A stretch of DNA of 7,089 bases from UBA4664 sp038244585. GTDB taxonomy: Bacteria; Patescibacteriota; Saccharimonadia; UBA4664. Position 1 is the stretch's first letter; each line of letters starts with the position of its first letter. The translations under genes and the position numbers were made by a program. A model generated the notes under the pieces. The model ran no database searches. It saw nothing but the letters and a program-made list of their open reading frames with translations, and was not told the origin of the DNA. The stretch covers positions 1-7,089 of the forward strand of contig JBBRTI010000031.1 in the NCBI GenBank assembly GCA_038244585.1. Reading direction: 5' to 3'. Of this stretch, positions 7,088 to 7,089 are shown one piece after another.

Positions 7088-7089
7088 GA

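Noticed and set aside
1..7089. Mobile element, CRISPR array, tRNA/rRNA, toxin-antitoxin or new defence system
   Set aside because: No terminal inverted repeats, transposase, spaced repeats or tRNA-like folds were seen. All long intervals are filled by four recognised housekeeping-type genes.

Overview
The window carries four protein-coding genes, all on known family lines, in two convergent groups. On the + strand is the 3' part of a class A penicillin-binding protein (cell-wall transpeptidase), cut by the left edge. On the - strand is a compact run, read right to left: clpC (AAA+ unfoldase of the Clp protease), radA (DNA-recombination ATPase) and a YacL-type membrane PIN/TRAM protein. A palindromic hairpin at 1845-1874 lies between the two convergent groups and probably terminates both.

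The clpC-radA-yacL order is the conserved stress/repair cluster of Gram-positive-type bacteria (in Bacillus subtilis: ctsR-mcsA-mcsB-clpC-radA-disA-yacL). The sequence is moderately GC-rich (mid-50s percent by eye). It uses the standard code: all four genes end in TAG or TAA and have no in-frame TGA. My best guess is a Gram-positive-like lineage with a streamlined cluster, possibly Patescibacteria/Saccharibacteria. That placement rests on gene order and general protein character only and is weak; an actinobacterial or Chloroflexi-like origin cannot be excluded from this window.

Layout: 1-1792 PBP C-terminal part; 1793-1904 convergent spacer with the terminator; 1905-3059 yacL-like; 3060-3123 short spacer with a good Shine-Dalgarno site but no convincing promoter or hairpin; 3124-4467 radA; 4468 a single base between genes; 4469-6991 clpC; 6992-7089 clpC leader with a perfect TATAAT -10 box and a tandem GCACTCC repeat cut by the right edge. 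The three minus-strand genes are probably one transcription unit, starting near 7060 and ending at the 1845-1874 hairpin.

Functionally, ClpC handles damaged proteins (with ClpP, not in the window), RadA handles branched DNA intermediates during repair, and the YacL-like protein is a membrane-tethered putative nuclease. The PBP is a separate cell-wall gene. I found no mobile element, CRISPR array, RNA gene or new defence system. The points most worth checking are the truncated operator-like repeat before clpC, the absence of disA between radA and yacL, the cysteine-rich PBP with a long C-terminal extension, and the conserved phosphoarginine-pocket residues in ClpC.
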